From assembly GCA_008933995.1 (NCBI GenBank), contig WARS01000044.1:496001-560000 (forward strand): 64,000 nt of DNA, read 5' to 3'. The translations under genes and the position numbers were made by a program. This document shows, one piece after another, positions 1 to 9,959 of this stretch (positions within the stretch are counted from its first letter, which is position 1; the number at the start of each line of letters is the position of its first letter). Source of the stretch: Datnioides undecimradiatus. Lineage: Eukaryota; Chordata; Actinopteri; Lobotiformes; Datnioididae. Under the pieces are notes generated by a model. The model was not told the origin of the DNA, did not search any database, and saw nothing but the letters and a program-made list of their open reading frames with translations.

Positions 1-627
1 GGTATCCATCTCAGCAGAGGTTTACAGGTACAGACCACATGTATTTGAAAGGAGCTGCTACATCAGTTAGTCAGTTTACTCTTTGTTGAACTTAGATGTA
101 CACAGCATCTAAACAAAATAATAACTTTAATTTGAAATGGAGCAAGGCCTTCTGGAATAAGGCTAACATAATGGTGGGACATCACAATTGCCATGGCAAC
201 ACCATGTAAATTTATTCAATGAGTTTTGATTCATAGCACCCCCATACACCCACTCTAGTATTTACTTTGTCAATCAGTAGAATTTAATAAGACATAAGTG
301 GTAATGACTGCAAAAGTCCATAAACTGAATGCACAATAATTCACTTTTCACATTTATTATTAAATGGGCTCATGTTGTGAAGCTTCTTGTCTATTTCCCC
401 ATTGCTCTCAACATGCAAACATAAGAAATAAAGTTGCAATTTTGAAGCTTCTGTGATGCCAGAGCCAAAAGATGATGGAGATATTTTGTTATTAGCTAGA
501 ATCTTTTTCTGCATCACAAGGGAAGAAACTTGTGAGTGGCAGATTGAGGAGGGTAAAGCCAAGCTAGTTTCAGATTCATGAACTGGAGCATGATTACGTT
601 TGCAAGCAGGCTGATAGGCACACACAG

Positions 628-630
<3 letters not shown>

Positions 631-672
<42 letters not shown>
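631..672 (+). repeat. (CA)n microsatellite
   Basis: An uninterrupted CA run of about 21 units in a satb1 intron. It produces several meaningless Cys-Val or His-Thr reading frames on both strands. Confidence 0.97.
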
Positions 673-673
<1 letters not shown>

Positions 674-982
674 GCACACAAGCACACACATACACCTGGC
701 TGTAGCCCAAGTCTAGCACACAATGCCATCCAGATGCACAGTGCAGATAGAACAGAGGGATCCAGCATGGTTCTGCTTGCCAAACAGACGGGTAATACAG
801 AAAGAGAGAGCATGTGTGTGTGTGAGAGAGAGAGTAGAGAGAGGTAAAGAGAACATAGCGAAAGTAAAGTAAAAAGGGAGGCCAATGAAGAGATAGAAAA
901 AGAACCTCAGGGGTTTTGGACCACCTGTCTGTACTGGCATGACCGCTGAATGACCTCCAAACATTTACATGACGAGTAGATA

Positions 983-985
<3 letters not shown>

Positions 986-1013
<28 letters not shown>

Positions 1014-1014
1014 A
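986..1014 (+). repeat. (GAAA)n microsatellite
   Basis: About seven GAAA units in the same intron, followed by AAAAGGAAAA. Confidence 0.95.
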
Positions 1015-1546
1015 GGAAAAACTGGAGACATGCACGGGAGGAAGAGAAAATGAGACAGCTAAAATCCTCTCATTCCATGAAGGGAAATTATCCTCAAAAC
1101 AAAAGGCAATAACAAGCTTATGGGGCCGCCATAAAAATGAGAACAATAAACACTCAAATCATGCCTGCGTCTGTGTGTACGTGTGTATTAGTGCACTTGT
1201 TTGCCAGTGCGTGTTTGTGAGATTGCGTGTGCACGCGTGTGCTTGCGCAGTACTGTGCACAAATAAGTGGTGTGCATGTGTGCACATGTTTTTGTATGGT
1301 GACTATTAAAGTGATAATTTAGGACACAATAGCAGTCTGATGCACTGATGATAGTTCTCTGCAGAGTACAGCTGCTGGCTGATTATCTGGGCTTCCCTCC
1401 ACACACACACACCAGCCACCCCTGCTTTAACCAAGGAGATGGATTCATTGCAGAGACTAAATTTGAACATTTAAGCAACAGAAACAATTGGTTGTGTTTA
1501 AGGCTGGACATATTCATAAACTTTACATTGGGAAGAGAGAAAGTAC

Positions 1547-1702
1547 CTGACTCTTGGATGCAGCCACCTTTGCGAACAGAGCCTGCGACACCTTGGCTCT
1601 CTTCATCTCGTGCTGAATCTCCTCATAGATAGAAGCGCTCACATTGAGAACACAACTGTCTGTCCTCAACCCTCTGTCTCCTGTGACTGGGGACAGTCTC
1701 GC
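1547..1702 (-). CDS. satb1: satb1 coding exon 8 (linker and first part of CUT2; residues 498-549)
   Basis: Acceptor TTTTTAG|GCG, donor AGTCAG|GTACTT. After a divergent linker ([15 protein letters not shown]) it reads [19 protein letters not shown] and [12 protein letters not shown], the N-terminal part of CUT2. The exon is 156 nt, phase 0 to phase 0. The next exon (GWLCELLRW in the family) is not in positions 1-1546. Confidence 0.94.
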
Positions 1703-2680
1703 CTAAAAATAAAATTTGTGTTTACCACAAGCTGCAATAATCATCCCAGGTAATGTGAATTTACAGAAAAGTGAGACGAGACTGATACAGAGCACAGACA
1801 CAAGCTAAGGTTAACACACTTTTAGACAGGGGTCAGATCCTTTATGCAGACCGATAGTGTCTATACAAAGCGGAGAGCAATGTGGAGGGTTGGGAGGGCA
1901 ATGTGAACTGATTCACTGAATACTCTCTCGAAGGGAAGCTCCTCCCTGAGAGGGGAAGCAGCTGGCAACATTATGTATACCAGAGGAAACATGCGGTAGT
2001 CTGCACCCTCTGTAGTACTGCGGTGCACCAGGATCTGGTCGTACCAGACTGGGAAAAAAGGGGTTGTGGGGGGTTAGGAATGGGGTGATAAAAAAGAAAA
2101 CTCTCATGACTAGAGGAAGTTAGTAGTGTCAGTTTACAGACTATTACTATTTTGACCTGATGATGGGATCGCAGCTTAGGGATCACCAGGTGTGTCACAA
2201 ATCACCCTGATGGGGGCATAAATGTCTATACCAAAGACTTCAAAAAAGCTCAGTAATATGATGAATTCTGTTTGTTGGTGTTGTTGATAAAGTCCTCAGA
2301 GTTTGAAATGTCTTTAATAAACTGACCCAGTTTGACTGACGTTATCTGTCCAGCCATACAGGATATGTGCAAGATTGTTTCTCACACCAGAACAAACAGA
2401 AAATCTACTGCTCATTATGTTGATTGAGGTATAAAACAGCACTCTCTCTCTCCATCTCTCTCTTTCAGTGTGACCTGTGTGGGCCTTGGTGGCGTTTTAT
2501 TGCAGCTGGGGGTGAATCCAGTCAAGCTTCTGTCTTTCTCCTCCTGGTAGATGCGTTCCCTCTCAGCCTCAGGCAGCTGCAGGAAGCTGTACATAGCCCG
2601 CAGGTTAACCAGCAGAGACTGGGAGGCGTGTAATGGATCCTCCTCCTTACGCAGTATCTCTGACAACAGACCCTGGTAAA

Positions 2681-2731
<51 letters not shown>

Positions 2732-5700
2732 CTACTCAAGCAGTACACAACAGTACATGCATTAAATCTGAAATGTATTCAGACATGTTGGTGTATACTG
2801 ACTTCAATTCATTAAAATAACAATTAAAACTGAGGTGAAACTATTGTGGGGGGCTTTCAGCTTTTAATAATTTGTGAATGCCAATAAAAAGTCTTGAAAG
2901 GAATATGCTGACATTTTCAGAAATATGATTGTTGGCCTTCTTGTCCACAAGATCCATATCACTATTACATCTGTCTGTTAAATATAAAGCAACAGCCGGC
3001 AGACGTTAGCTGTAGCTTACCGCGTAGACTGGAGACCACAAACAACAAATTGTGGTGAAAAGCAACCAAACTTGTTTTTACCCTTTTTAACAAATGGGAT
3101 ATAATGTTTTAGGTGAACTTCCGAGGTGCTAATAAAGACAGATTTTATTTGTTTACCTTTGGACAGAGCCAAGCTACCCGCTAGCTGTTTCCAGTTTTTA
3201 TTCTTAGCAAAACTTGATGTTTCTTAGCTGTAGTTTTATACTTACCACAGGGGGGTAATATTGATTTTTTTTCTCTAACTCTCAGCAAAAAGTATGTTTC
3301 CAAAAATGTTGAAGTATTGTTGAACTTTAAAAATTTATTTCAAAGCTTTTATGAAAAAAGGAAGAGAACATTAAATTGAACATTGTGATGAACCAGTGAT
3401 GATGCAGATGTCTTTAAATAAATGTTTAATGTTAAAATCAACACTTTGGCATACATTGTTAAATGGTTAAGGACAAAAAAACAGACAATATTTCGAATTA
3501 TGGCTGCATTTAGAGTGTGTTGACACCATGAACATCATGCATACCACAATCAATCTCACGTTAATGATTTTTCCATTATTGTAATCCAAAGATCCCAGTA
3601 AAATGTTTCTCATGGCTAAAGGAATTTTGGACAATCTCCTCATACTCAAGTTTGGATCTCTTTCAATGAGGCACCTTGTCAAGTTCCTGTGGTTTACTGT
3701 TTCACAGCTATACATGATCCGGAGCCAGTTCTCAGTTGGTACTTAACATACTGCTCGCCTGTAGAGCTAGTATTATTCTGGGTGTATCTGTGTATGCAGG
3801 AAAACCTTCAAACACGCTTGCTTGCATGCTGATCGTAGGGCCTCCATCCGGAAAAGAAATCAGATTTCACACTGGCATTGAAATGGAAGGAGAGGAAACA
3901 GCCTTCTTATTCAAATCATGGATCATCTTTGGATGCACCCAGAAAAAACGAGTCCTTCCAAATAGATGGAGGCTTTGTGTGAATCGCCAAATGACAAATG
4001 CTCCCCTCACGTCTATATGGCAACTTGGCATCATGCCCAACTTGTATGGCTGGCACCAGAGCACCCTGGACTTGGCAATGGGGGAAACACGGGGGTGGAT
4101 AATAACTAGCTCTGCTTATTGTGATGAAAATGATAATGACGGTAATAATAATAATAATAACAATGGGTGAAGCCTGTCCTCTGAGCCCCATTTCTGTGGG
4201 TGTGGTGGTGAATGTAAGATGATGGACACAGATAACGTGGCATTTTAATCTTAGACGCAATGGTAGAGGGAGATAGGGATATGAAATGAGGGGATCCAAT
4301 GGAAAGAAAAAAGGGAAAGATTAAAAAAAAAGATGGAGAGGTAGAGATTAAACGAATAGAAGAGTGGCCAGAGTGCAAGGTGGCAAGATGGAGGGACATT
4401 AAGATAGAGGAAGGGGTAGAGAGGGAGACAGCATTTCTCCAAGGGGTTGTGATTAGTTGGCCCAGCAGCTGCTTCAGTACTGGCACCGGCTTTGTGCTGC
4501 AGAGAGCTGGCACAAACACACACACACACACACATACATACACACACGCATGCATGGGGGGGAGGGTGCACTGCGGCAAAGGCCATGCCAATGTGCCAAC
4601 CATCTAACACACATATTCACAGAACACACTTAACACAGAACCGCAACACCAGAAAACCCTCCAAAAGATAATTACCAGCAAACAGTTGCAACCTCTTTCA
4701 ACACCTGTCCCTCGCATCACAGTCACTGTGGTGTATTCGTTCCATACCTGGGTCCTGTTAAAGGCCACCCGGGCAAAGATGGCTTGGGAGATGCCTGCTC
4801 TCTTTAGTTCCTCCCTCACACAGTGGTAGATGTCACTTGGCACGTCTGTTGGACCCACAGAAGACCCAGCCGATGTCTGGTTTTGCAGTGGGGCTGCAGG
4901 GCCTCCCACTGGGCCACCGTGTGCCTGCTGCGGGGCTTGGGAATCAGGGGGTTTGGAGAAGACCTTGGCAGGAGCCCTGCCTACAGGCGGATGGTTGAGA
5001 TACTGCTGTGGGGATGGTGAGAGACCCTGGCCAGCTAGCATGCGGCTAACGGCATACTGCTGGTTGAGAAACTGGGCCATGACAAGCTGCTGGTTGACCA
5101 TTTGGGAGCTGAGAGGTTGGGTTACCAACCCGTGAGGTCGCAGGCCGAGTGCTGGGCGGCCACATAAGTTGGCTACTTCTCCATGAGAGAAAAGAAGGGT
5201 GGAGCTCTGATCTGCTGGGCTACTTGTGATTGGCTGCTGGGTGAGGGTGATCTGTGTGGACTGGTCGGGGAAACTGTCCTTCTCTGGTGCAGAAAAAGGC
5301 GAGACAGATGTATAATTACTAACACACAAAATTCTAACAGTGTGTCCTAAATCTGTACTGGACGCTAATTCTAAGCAAGTATGCATACTACTGGAAAAAG
5401 GGCCAAAATGTTCTACATATACTCAAAGCACACAGCATGCATACCAAATATAGCTGAAATTTTTGAGTGTCTTGCTGATGGAAACTGTTCTCTCCCAACG
5501 CAATGCACAAATTAAACCGAGGAGCAGCTCACAGCTGGAAGTTTTTTAATATTTTATGGGTGATAGCGAGACTCCTTCCTAAACATCTTGGGAAAACAAG
5601 TGAGCTTTTTCCTCATAAAGTTTAATCAGGAGTGACTTTCCAAAGCTGCAGTTTGATGTGTGACATCCAACATTTTGTACATAATCCTGTTAGTTCAAAA

Positions 5701-6291
5701 TGTCTTGCCTGACTGCTAGAACTGGTTATTTTGTAATACACACTGTATAGAATTAGTATGTTGTATGGATCTGAGACATGCTGTAAGAGTTATCAGGTAC
5801 ACTTAATGTTTGTAAGCTTGATTGAAATCCCTCACCCTTGAAGCATTTGCTCTTCTTGAAGTGCTTGTACCATCGACCAAACTCGTGACACTTGGCAGCT
5901 GAGACATTTGCATAGTAAGTGCTATTTACAATAGATGATATCATACTCTGAAACAGAGGGGAAAAGACAATAGAAATTCATTACATTTTCCAAGCTCCTG
6001 CTATGGGCGGCCTGGGTGTCTCAGCTGTTCACACATCTGATATTAATGAACTCAGATCTGTGTTATTAAAAAGACCCCCAGGTAAAAAGGATAATAAAGA
6101 CAGATGAGTGTGTCAGTGTGTGAGCTCCTTGCGTGCGTCTGTGTGTATGTACAGCATGTGTATGTATGCATGTACAGTATGTGTGCATGCATGTGTGCAT
6201 TTATATGTGTGTGTGTGTGTGTGTGTAATCAAACAAAACACTAGAGGTCATCAGAGACTATGCCTCAATGTCTGTCTCACTCACACTCACT

Positions 6292-6337
<46 letters not shown>

Positions 6338-9300
6338 CACAGTTTTTCCCTGAAGACCATCCTCTTCTGCAATCTTTACATCTGATTACACCTTTCATCT
6401 TCTCATATTTATTTTAATCTGCTTCTTGCAAACAAGAGAGGGGGGTAAAGGGAGTGATAGGAGAGAGAGGGGGAGAGAGAGGAGAGAGAGGAAGGAGAGA
6501 AAGGAAGGGTGGGGGAGGAGGATTTGTCTGTATCAGATCAGCAGAGAAGGAAGGAATTTGAGGAAGAGAGAGATAGTGAGCAATTTCTCTTTATCAAACT
6601 GTAGATGTCCTATGCACCCTCAGGCAAAATAGCAGATAGGCTAAGTTGATAATTATGAATATTCATAGAGAGGCCTTCCTCCAAATACTGCATCATTAAT
6701 GTAAAATTATTTCTGCAGTTGTGTCTGTATTTGCTTAATTAAACACACCAGAACTGAAGATCTTAAAACCAGATTTGGGGCTGTTATTGCTGAATCAGTC
6801 AAGATTGCAGGAGAAGCAAAATACCAAGTAGTGAGAGAGATGGACAGATAGAGTGAGGAAAGTTAAGACAGTGGGCGAGGCTGACAGACAGATAGAGTGA
6901 CAGGCAGACAGGTTGGCAGTGGAAAGAATCAAGATAGGCAGCAGCCCAGGCAGCAGGGCTTTTTAAGAGATTGCCATCTCTCTTTATCTGTTTCTCTCTC
7001 ACGCTCTGCCCCCACACCTTATCTACCTCTGCATCTGGACTTCCTGTCTCACTATTGGACCACACGTTTACCCAGCTTCATGCGTCAAAGTAGGCATGCA
7101 CGCACGCATTCACAGGACATGGAAGGGCAAAGACATTACAGGCACAATTTGAACTTCAGCCCAAATATTCCTCCTTTGATTTCTTGTATGCATGATCTGT
7201 GTGTGTGTGTACCTGGGACAGTGGGCACTCCTTGGCCAGGGTGCTCTGGTTCATGTCCTTCAAGAGCTCCTTCAGGGCGTTTCTCACTGTGGAGTGACTC
7301 CACTGCTCGGCTGGCAGGTCCTCCAACTTTGGACAGCTAGTCAAAGAAAAAGCACTTGAACTGCAACATCTTCATATATTACAATTTAAAGACAGAGTCA
7401 AGCAATGAAGTCCACTTTCATAAAGCTGGAGAACTTTCATTTGAAAAACTGTCTTTCAGTGCTCATTATAGTTAACACTCCAAAAACGCTGGTACTATTG
7501 GTCCCATCATGTACATTAAATGCACATTATGTAATTTCTGCAGTTAGGGCCCTTCAACCAAAACAGTAACAAAGAAGTTTGATGATGTTGTGACATAATG
7601 TGGGATCATGGGAATTGTTGTCTACTTTGTTAAACAACAAAAATTGGATTTAATTAAATTATAGATTTAAGAGTTTGAACATTTTTGGAAACGCTTAACA
7701 TGATTTACACATACGAGTCTTCTAAACCTTTAATGGCATCTTAAATTAGACCCTGCTGATGACATCATTAGGGTTATTATGGTTAGACTTCCCTTCAGAG
7801 CCTCAGAAGATACACCTGTTGAACAGAACTTTATGTGTAAAATCAGTGGAGTTCCCCTTTAAAAAGGCGCTACCCCCAAAACTTCTGTACTTGCTTTCAT
7901 GGAGCAGGGTGAGAAACAGGCTGAAGTCTGAGCATGTTTTCATTTTAACACACACATTTTGGCTGTGGGAGGAAACTAATGCATTTGAAAAACTACTTAT
8001 TGGAGCTAATAAACTCAGAGTGAGTGAAATAATGCACATGCTTCTTTCTTTGAGCCAGTAGTCCGTTTTTTACTGAAGACAATTTGACATGACACAGCAG
8101 AAAAGAACTGTCTCTGCACTTAATATTAGAGTTAATGATGTCTGAATTCCACAATAAGTTAAAATGTCTGCTGTGAAGATGGCCCATATCAACCTTAAAA
8201 TGTCTGCTGTGAAGATGGCCCATATCAACCTCTGCCTTTCTATCTTGCACTGATAAATATGCTGCACTGTCCTTGATCTCAAGTTGACACAGCACCTAAA
8301 ATGTGGTCGAAAACAGCAGTCGAAAATCAGAAGGGACATCTATCATTCAAAAACATTACAGGAAATAACTTTTAATGCCTTTTTAAAATGTCATTAATAT
8401 TCATGGCAACACGCAAATAAAATCACTCATTAAACTTAATCTAATGGCATTAAAATAGAATAAGAATTTTATCGTCCGCTGCACACCAAAAGACATTTTG
8501 TGTGGGTCTTATGTGGTCTGTGCCCTTTGGTTGTTTTGTTTCGTTAATAAAGAATAGGAATGGTGGGTAGTGAGAGTCTTTTCCAGCATGCACTGAGAGA
8601 ACTCAACCAGATATTTTGCTACAGACAGACAAGACAGGGAACAGAAGCTGACTGTAACAGTAGACACACATATAGATGCGACATCAGCTCCCTACCTGTG
8701 CAGCTGTATTTTAAGGGTGATGACATGGTGAACATCCTGCAGCATATCAGCCACTGTGGCATCAGGAGCATCTGTTACACAGGACAGAGGCACTGGGTTC
8801 CACCTGCCCACCTGGATCAGACCTGAACATTGCACACAAAAGTAAAAAATGGGGGAAAACAGTATTGTTTTTTAACTTGTGCCATTCTCTTTGTGAAAGA
8901 CTCATGTTATGTACCTTTGGCCTGTGCGGCAGAGCTGTGCGAGTAGCCCAGTGTCAGCAGGGCCATCTCTATCAGCTGGTTAAACAGCAGATCTCTCTTG
9001 ACCAACACAAACTCAGCATGTTCTTCTCTCTTCTCTCTTTCCAGAGGGCTTTCCTTGTGCTCCACCACGCAGAACACCGGCAGCAGGCTCCCTGATGTGA
9101 CGGACACAAATTATGTCATCTGACATAAAGGGACACTTAAGGTTGTGAGTGCATATATGACATGAGGGAAGAATTATTCAAGCAAAAGAAAAACTCACTA
9201 AAGATCCAATCTGTCGTATCATGTTTCAAGTCAGTGCAACTGGAATCTTTAAAGAATAAAACCACTGAGCTCCCCCTTTGTAGCTATTCTCTGAACCCCC

Positions 9301-9532
9301 TGTCATTTCATGTACCTCTGCTGTGCAAGCTCTTGCTCTGTGGTCTCACTGTGGTGGGTTTCTGGGGCAGGCAAGGGTTTTTGGCCACAGGACTCCCCTG
9401 CCTGCTCCTCTCTTGGGCCGAGGGTCCTGCTCCGTTTTGTTCCAGTCTAGCCAGCTTGGCAGGAGGGGGCCGGGGCTCTACAACGGGATCACTGCCCTCA
9501 GGTTTCTTGGCTCCATTACACAGGGCGTCCAT
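1547..9532 (-). CDS. satb1: satb1 (special AT-rich sequence-binding protein 1), eight coding exons, 3' part off the left edge
   Basis: Coding segments joined on the minus strand: 9532-9316, 9091-8915, 8822-8696, 7336-7213, 5947-5836, 5283-4748, 2672-2475 and 1702-1547. Together they make 1647 nt, or 549 codons without a stop. Every intron is GT-AG and every phase matches. SATB1 is a nuclear chromatin organiser that binds base-unpairing AT-rich DNA and anchors loops. Visible in order: N-terminal [12 protein letters not shown] (nuclear-targeting region in the family), ULD tetramerisation domain (about 73-175), CUT-like domain (about 177-250), Q/P-rich linker, CUT1 (about 399-485) and the first part of CUT2 (about 517-549). 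Human SATB1 has 763 residues, so the rest of CUT2 and the homeodomain lie outside. SATB2 is less likely: residues such as [21 protein letters not shown] and [11 protein letters not shown] follow SATB1, and the kcnh8 neighbour agrees. Teleosts carry satb1a and satb1b; I cannot tell which this is. Confidence 0.96.
1703..2474 (-). other. satb1 intron between CUT1 and CUT2 exons
   Basis: 772 bp with GT-AG borders. Apart from the weak donor and a CT-rich patch near 2441-2465 (sense strand GA-rich, just after the donor), nothing notable was seen. Confidence 0.75.
2475..2672 (-). CDS. satb1: satb1 coding exon 7 (second half of CUT1; residues 432-497)
   Basis: [40 protein letters not shown] and [10 protein letters not shown] match the SATB CUT1 C-terminal half, followed by a Pro-rich tail ending PRPTQ. 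The exon is 198 nt, phase 0 to phase 0, so it could be skipped in frame. The acceptor is unusual: a (TG)23 repeat on the sense strand stands where the polypyrimidine tract should be, followed by CTTTACCAG. The donor CAG|GTCACA is weak. Confidence 0.94.
2682..2727 (+). repeat. (CA)23, i.e. (TG)23 on the satb1 sense strand, abutting a splice acceptor
   Basis: A 46-nt uninterrupted dinucleotide repeat. On the satb1 sense strand it is (TG)n and ends nine bases before CUT1 exon 7, so it takes the place of the polypyrimidine tract. Confidence 0.97.
2890..3245. repeat. Degenerate teleost dispersed repeat (TTAGC-arm type)
   Basis: I recognise the order AAATATAAAGCAACAGCC, CAGACGTTAGCTGTAGCTTA, GTAGACTGGA on the left, and GACAGAGCCAAGCTA, CGCTAGCTGTTTCCAGTTTT, TTCTTAGC on the right. 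The two ends are roughly inverted, as in a non-autonomous element very common in fish. Family name not assigned. Confidence 0.6.
4517..4548 (+). repeat. (CA)n microsatellite, interrupted
   Basis: CACACA runs with two CATA interruptions, followed by a GGGGGGGAGGG stretch at 4556-4566. Confidence 0.92.
4748..5283 (-). CDS. satb1: satb1 coding exon 6 (linker and start of CUT1; residues 253-431)
   Basis: Acceptor CACCAG|AG, donor ACCCAG|GTATGG. A 536-nt exon encodes a Q/P/S-rich linker that includes the family motif [23 protein letters not shown]-like stretch and QQYLNHPP. It then encodes the start of CUT1: [18 protein letters not shown] and [12 protein letters not shown]. The linker is longer than in human (extra P/A/G-rich and [12 protein letters not shown] segments). 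The minus-strand reading frame remains open past the donor, but that part is intronic. Confidence 0.96.
5284..5835 (-). other. satb1 intron between exons 5 and 6
   Basis: 552 bp of unremarkable AT-rich sequence with GTGAGG donor and a CTGCACCAG acceptor. I see nothing else in it. Confidence 0.75.
5836..5947 (-). CDS. satb1: satb1 coding exon 5 (end of CUT-like domain; residues 216-252)
   Basis: Acceptor TTTCAG|AGT. The reading is [37 protein letters not shown], and then the split codon G|AG. The donor is AAGG|GTGAGG. It closes the CUTL domain. After KKSK the sequence departs from mammalian SATB1: human continues toward the VEMD caspase-6 site, here it is [11 protein letters not shown]. Confidence 0.95.
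6206..6226 (+). repeat. (TG)n microsatellite
   Basis: About ten GT units following a broader GT/GCAT-rich 6105-6205 stretch. Confidence 0.93.
6295..6334 (+). repeat. (AC)20 microsatellite
   Basis: An uninterrupted AC run. With the GT run 70 bases upstream it could pair as an inverted (GT)/(AC) arm in the transcript. Confidence 0.96.
7213..7336 (-). CDS. satb1: satb1 coding exon 4 (CUT-like domain; residues 174-215)
   Basis: Acceptor CTAG|C completes the split Ser codon. The reading is then [17 protein letters not shown] through [17 protein letters not shown], which is the first part of the CUT-repeat-like (CUTL) DNA-binding domain. The donor CAG|GTACAC runs straight into a short CA repeat on the transcribed strand. 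The exon is 124 nt and ends in phase 0. Confidence 0.96.
7337..8695 (-). other. satb1 intron between exons 3 and 4
   Basis: 1359 bp of AT-rich sequence. It contains a perfect 36-bp tandem duplication but no coding segment that I can support. Confidence 0.7.
8161..8232 (+). repeat. 36-bp tandem duplication
   Basis: Units 8161-8196 and 8197-8232 (both starting AAAATGTCTGCTGTGAAGAT) are identical except for the last base (T versus C). Near-identity points to a recent duplication or a polymorphic copy number. Confidence 0.97.
8696..8822 (-). CDS. satb1: satb1 coding exon 3 (ULD, second half)
   Basis: This exon has no ORF of its own because it is short and lacks a Met at its start. Read between CAG|GTC and CACAG|GTAGG it gives [20 protein letters not shown], then [14 protein letters not shown] and ITLKIQLHS. 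It completes the ULD. Compared with the human protein as I recall it, Y-to-C (PLSC) and Y-to-H (DVHHV) changes are visible. The intron before it is only 92 bp. Confidence 0.95.
8915..9091 (-). CDS. satb1: satb1 coding exon 2 (ULD, first half; residues 73-131)
   Basis: Acceptor CAG|GGA, donor AAAG|GTACAT. The exon encodes the ubiquitin-like (ULD) fold: [10 protein letters not shown], then [20 protein letters not shown] and [16 protein letters not shown]. In mammals this domain mediates SATB1 tetramerisation and partner binding. The exon is 177 nt, phase 1 to phase 1. Confidence 0.96.
9316..9532 (-). CDS. satb1: satb1 coding exon 1 (start codon, residues 1-72)
   Basis: The ATG is at 9532-9530 and the reading is [13 protein letters not shown]...KSLHSR, with one base left over (phase 1). 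The start is chosen because it begins like human SATB1 (MDHLNEA...) and leads into the conserved [12 protein letters not shown], and there is no in-frame ATG between it and the likely acceptor. The donor is G|GTACAT. The region after residue 35 is a low-similarity S/P/K-rich spacer, as is usual before the ULD. Confidence 0.9.
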
Positions 9533-9578
9533 CTGTGGTCTCACACTAATACAGATACGGACTCTTAAAAATCGAAGA
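9533..9578 (-). other. satb1: Probable 5' untranslated part of satb1 exon 1, preceded by an acceptor
   Basis: On the minus strand a T-rich tract followed by CTTGTGCAG ends at 9579, 47 bases before the ATG. It is the best acceptor there, and would mean at least one upstream non-coding exon. A second possible acceptor (ATTAG) ends at 9546. Which is used cannot be decided from sequence alone. Confidence 0.5.
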
Positions 9579-9959
9579 CTGCACAAGATAAACAAACAAA
9601 AACAACTAATAAGATCTTTATAGTATATCTGTTAGTGATTGTGAGCTTATGGTGAGCATAATTACATGTAAATATTAGGCTACGTGTATTATGAAATAAG
9701 TTTTGCAACGACAAACGTAGTGTTCAGGCTATCTGGATAGCTGGTGAGTGTCTACAGAGTGTCACAGAAAGCTGTTTCTGTGTCTAACAAGAAAATTAGA
9801 AAGCACAATTTTGACACACACGTACACGCACACACGAACACACAATCAGATCTGCGGGATATCCGGATCAGTATTAGGGGATGACCTTCACCCAGATGCA
9901 GCGATTGGGATAACCCTTTAAATCCAGTAAAAGTCCACTGTTTGCTACAGCGCAGTTTC

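Larger units (their letters stand above)
1..1546 (-). other. satb1 intron (between CUT2 exons), partial
   Basis: No coding segment was seen. It holds a (CA)n run, a (GAAA)n run, GA-rich sequence near 800-845 and an alternating purine-pyrimidine stretch (GCGTGTGCACGCGTGTGC, 1225-1242) within a GT-rich 1155-1300 region. Confidence 0.7.
2673..4747 (-). other. satb1 intron within CUT1
   Basis: Contains the long CA/TG repeat next to the acceptor, an old dispersed element (2890-3245), an AATAAT run near 4145 and a CA run near 4517. No coding potential beyond shadows. Confidence 0.75.
5948..7212 (-). other. satb1 intron between exons 4 and 5
   Basis: Holds a GT run (6206-6226), a CA run (6295-6334), a GA-rich stretch (about 6436-6520) and an AT-rich block around 6640-6790 with homeodomain/POU-like motifs, including a 14-bp palindrome at 6654-6667. 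Confidence 0.7.

Noticed and set aside
8560-8826. Plus-strand 88-codon frame
   Set aside because: It is the antisense shadow of satb1 exon 3, which reads perfectly on the minus strand with correct splice sites.
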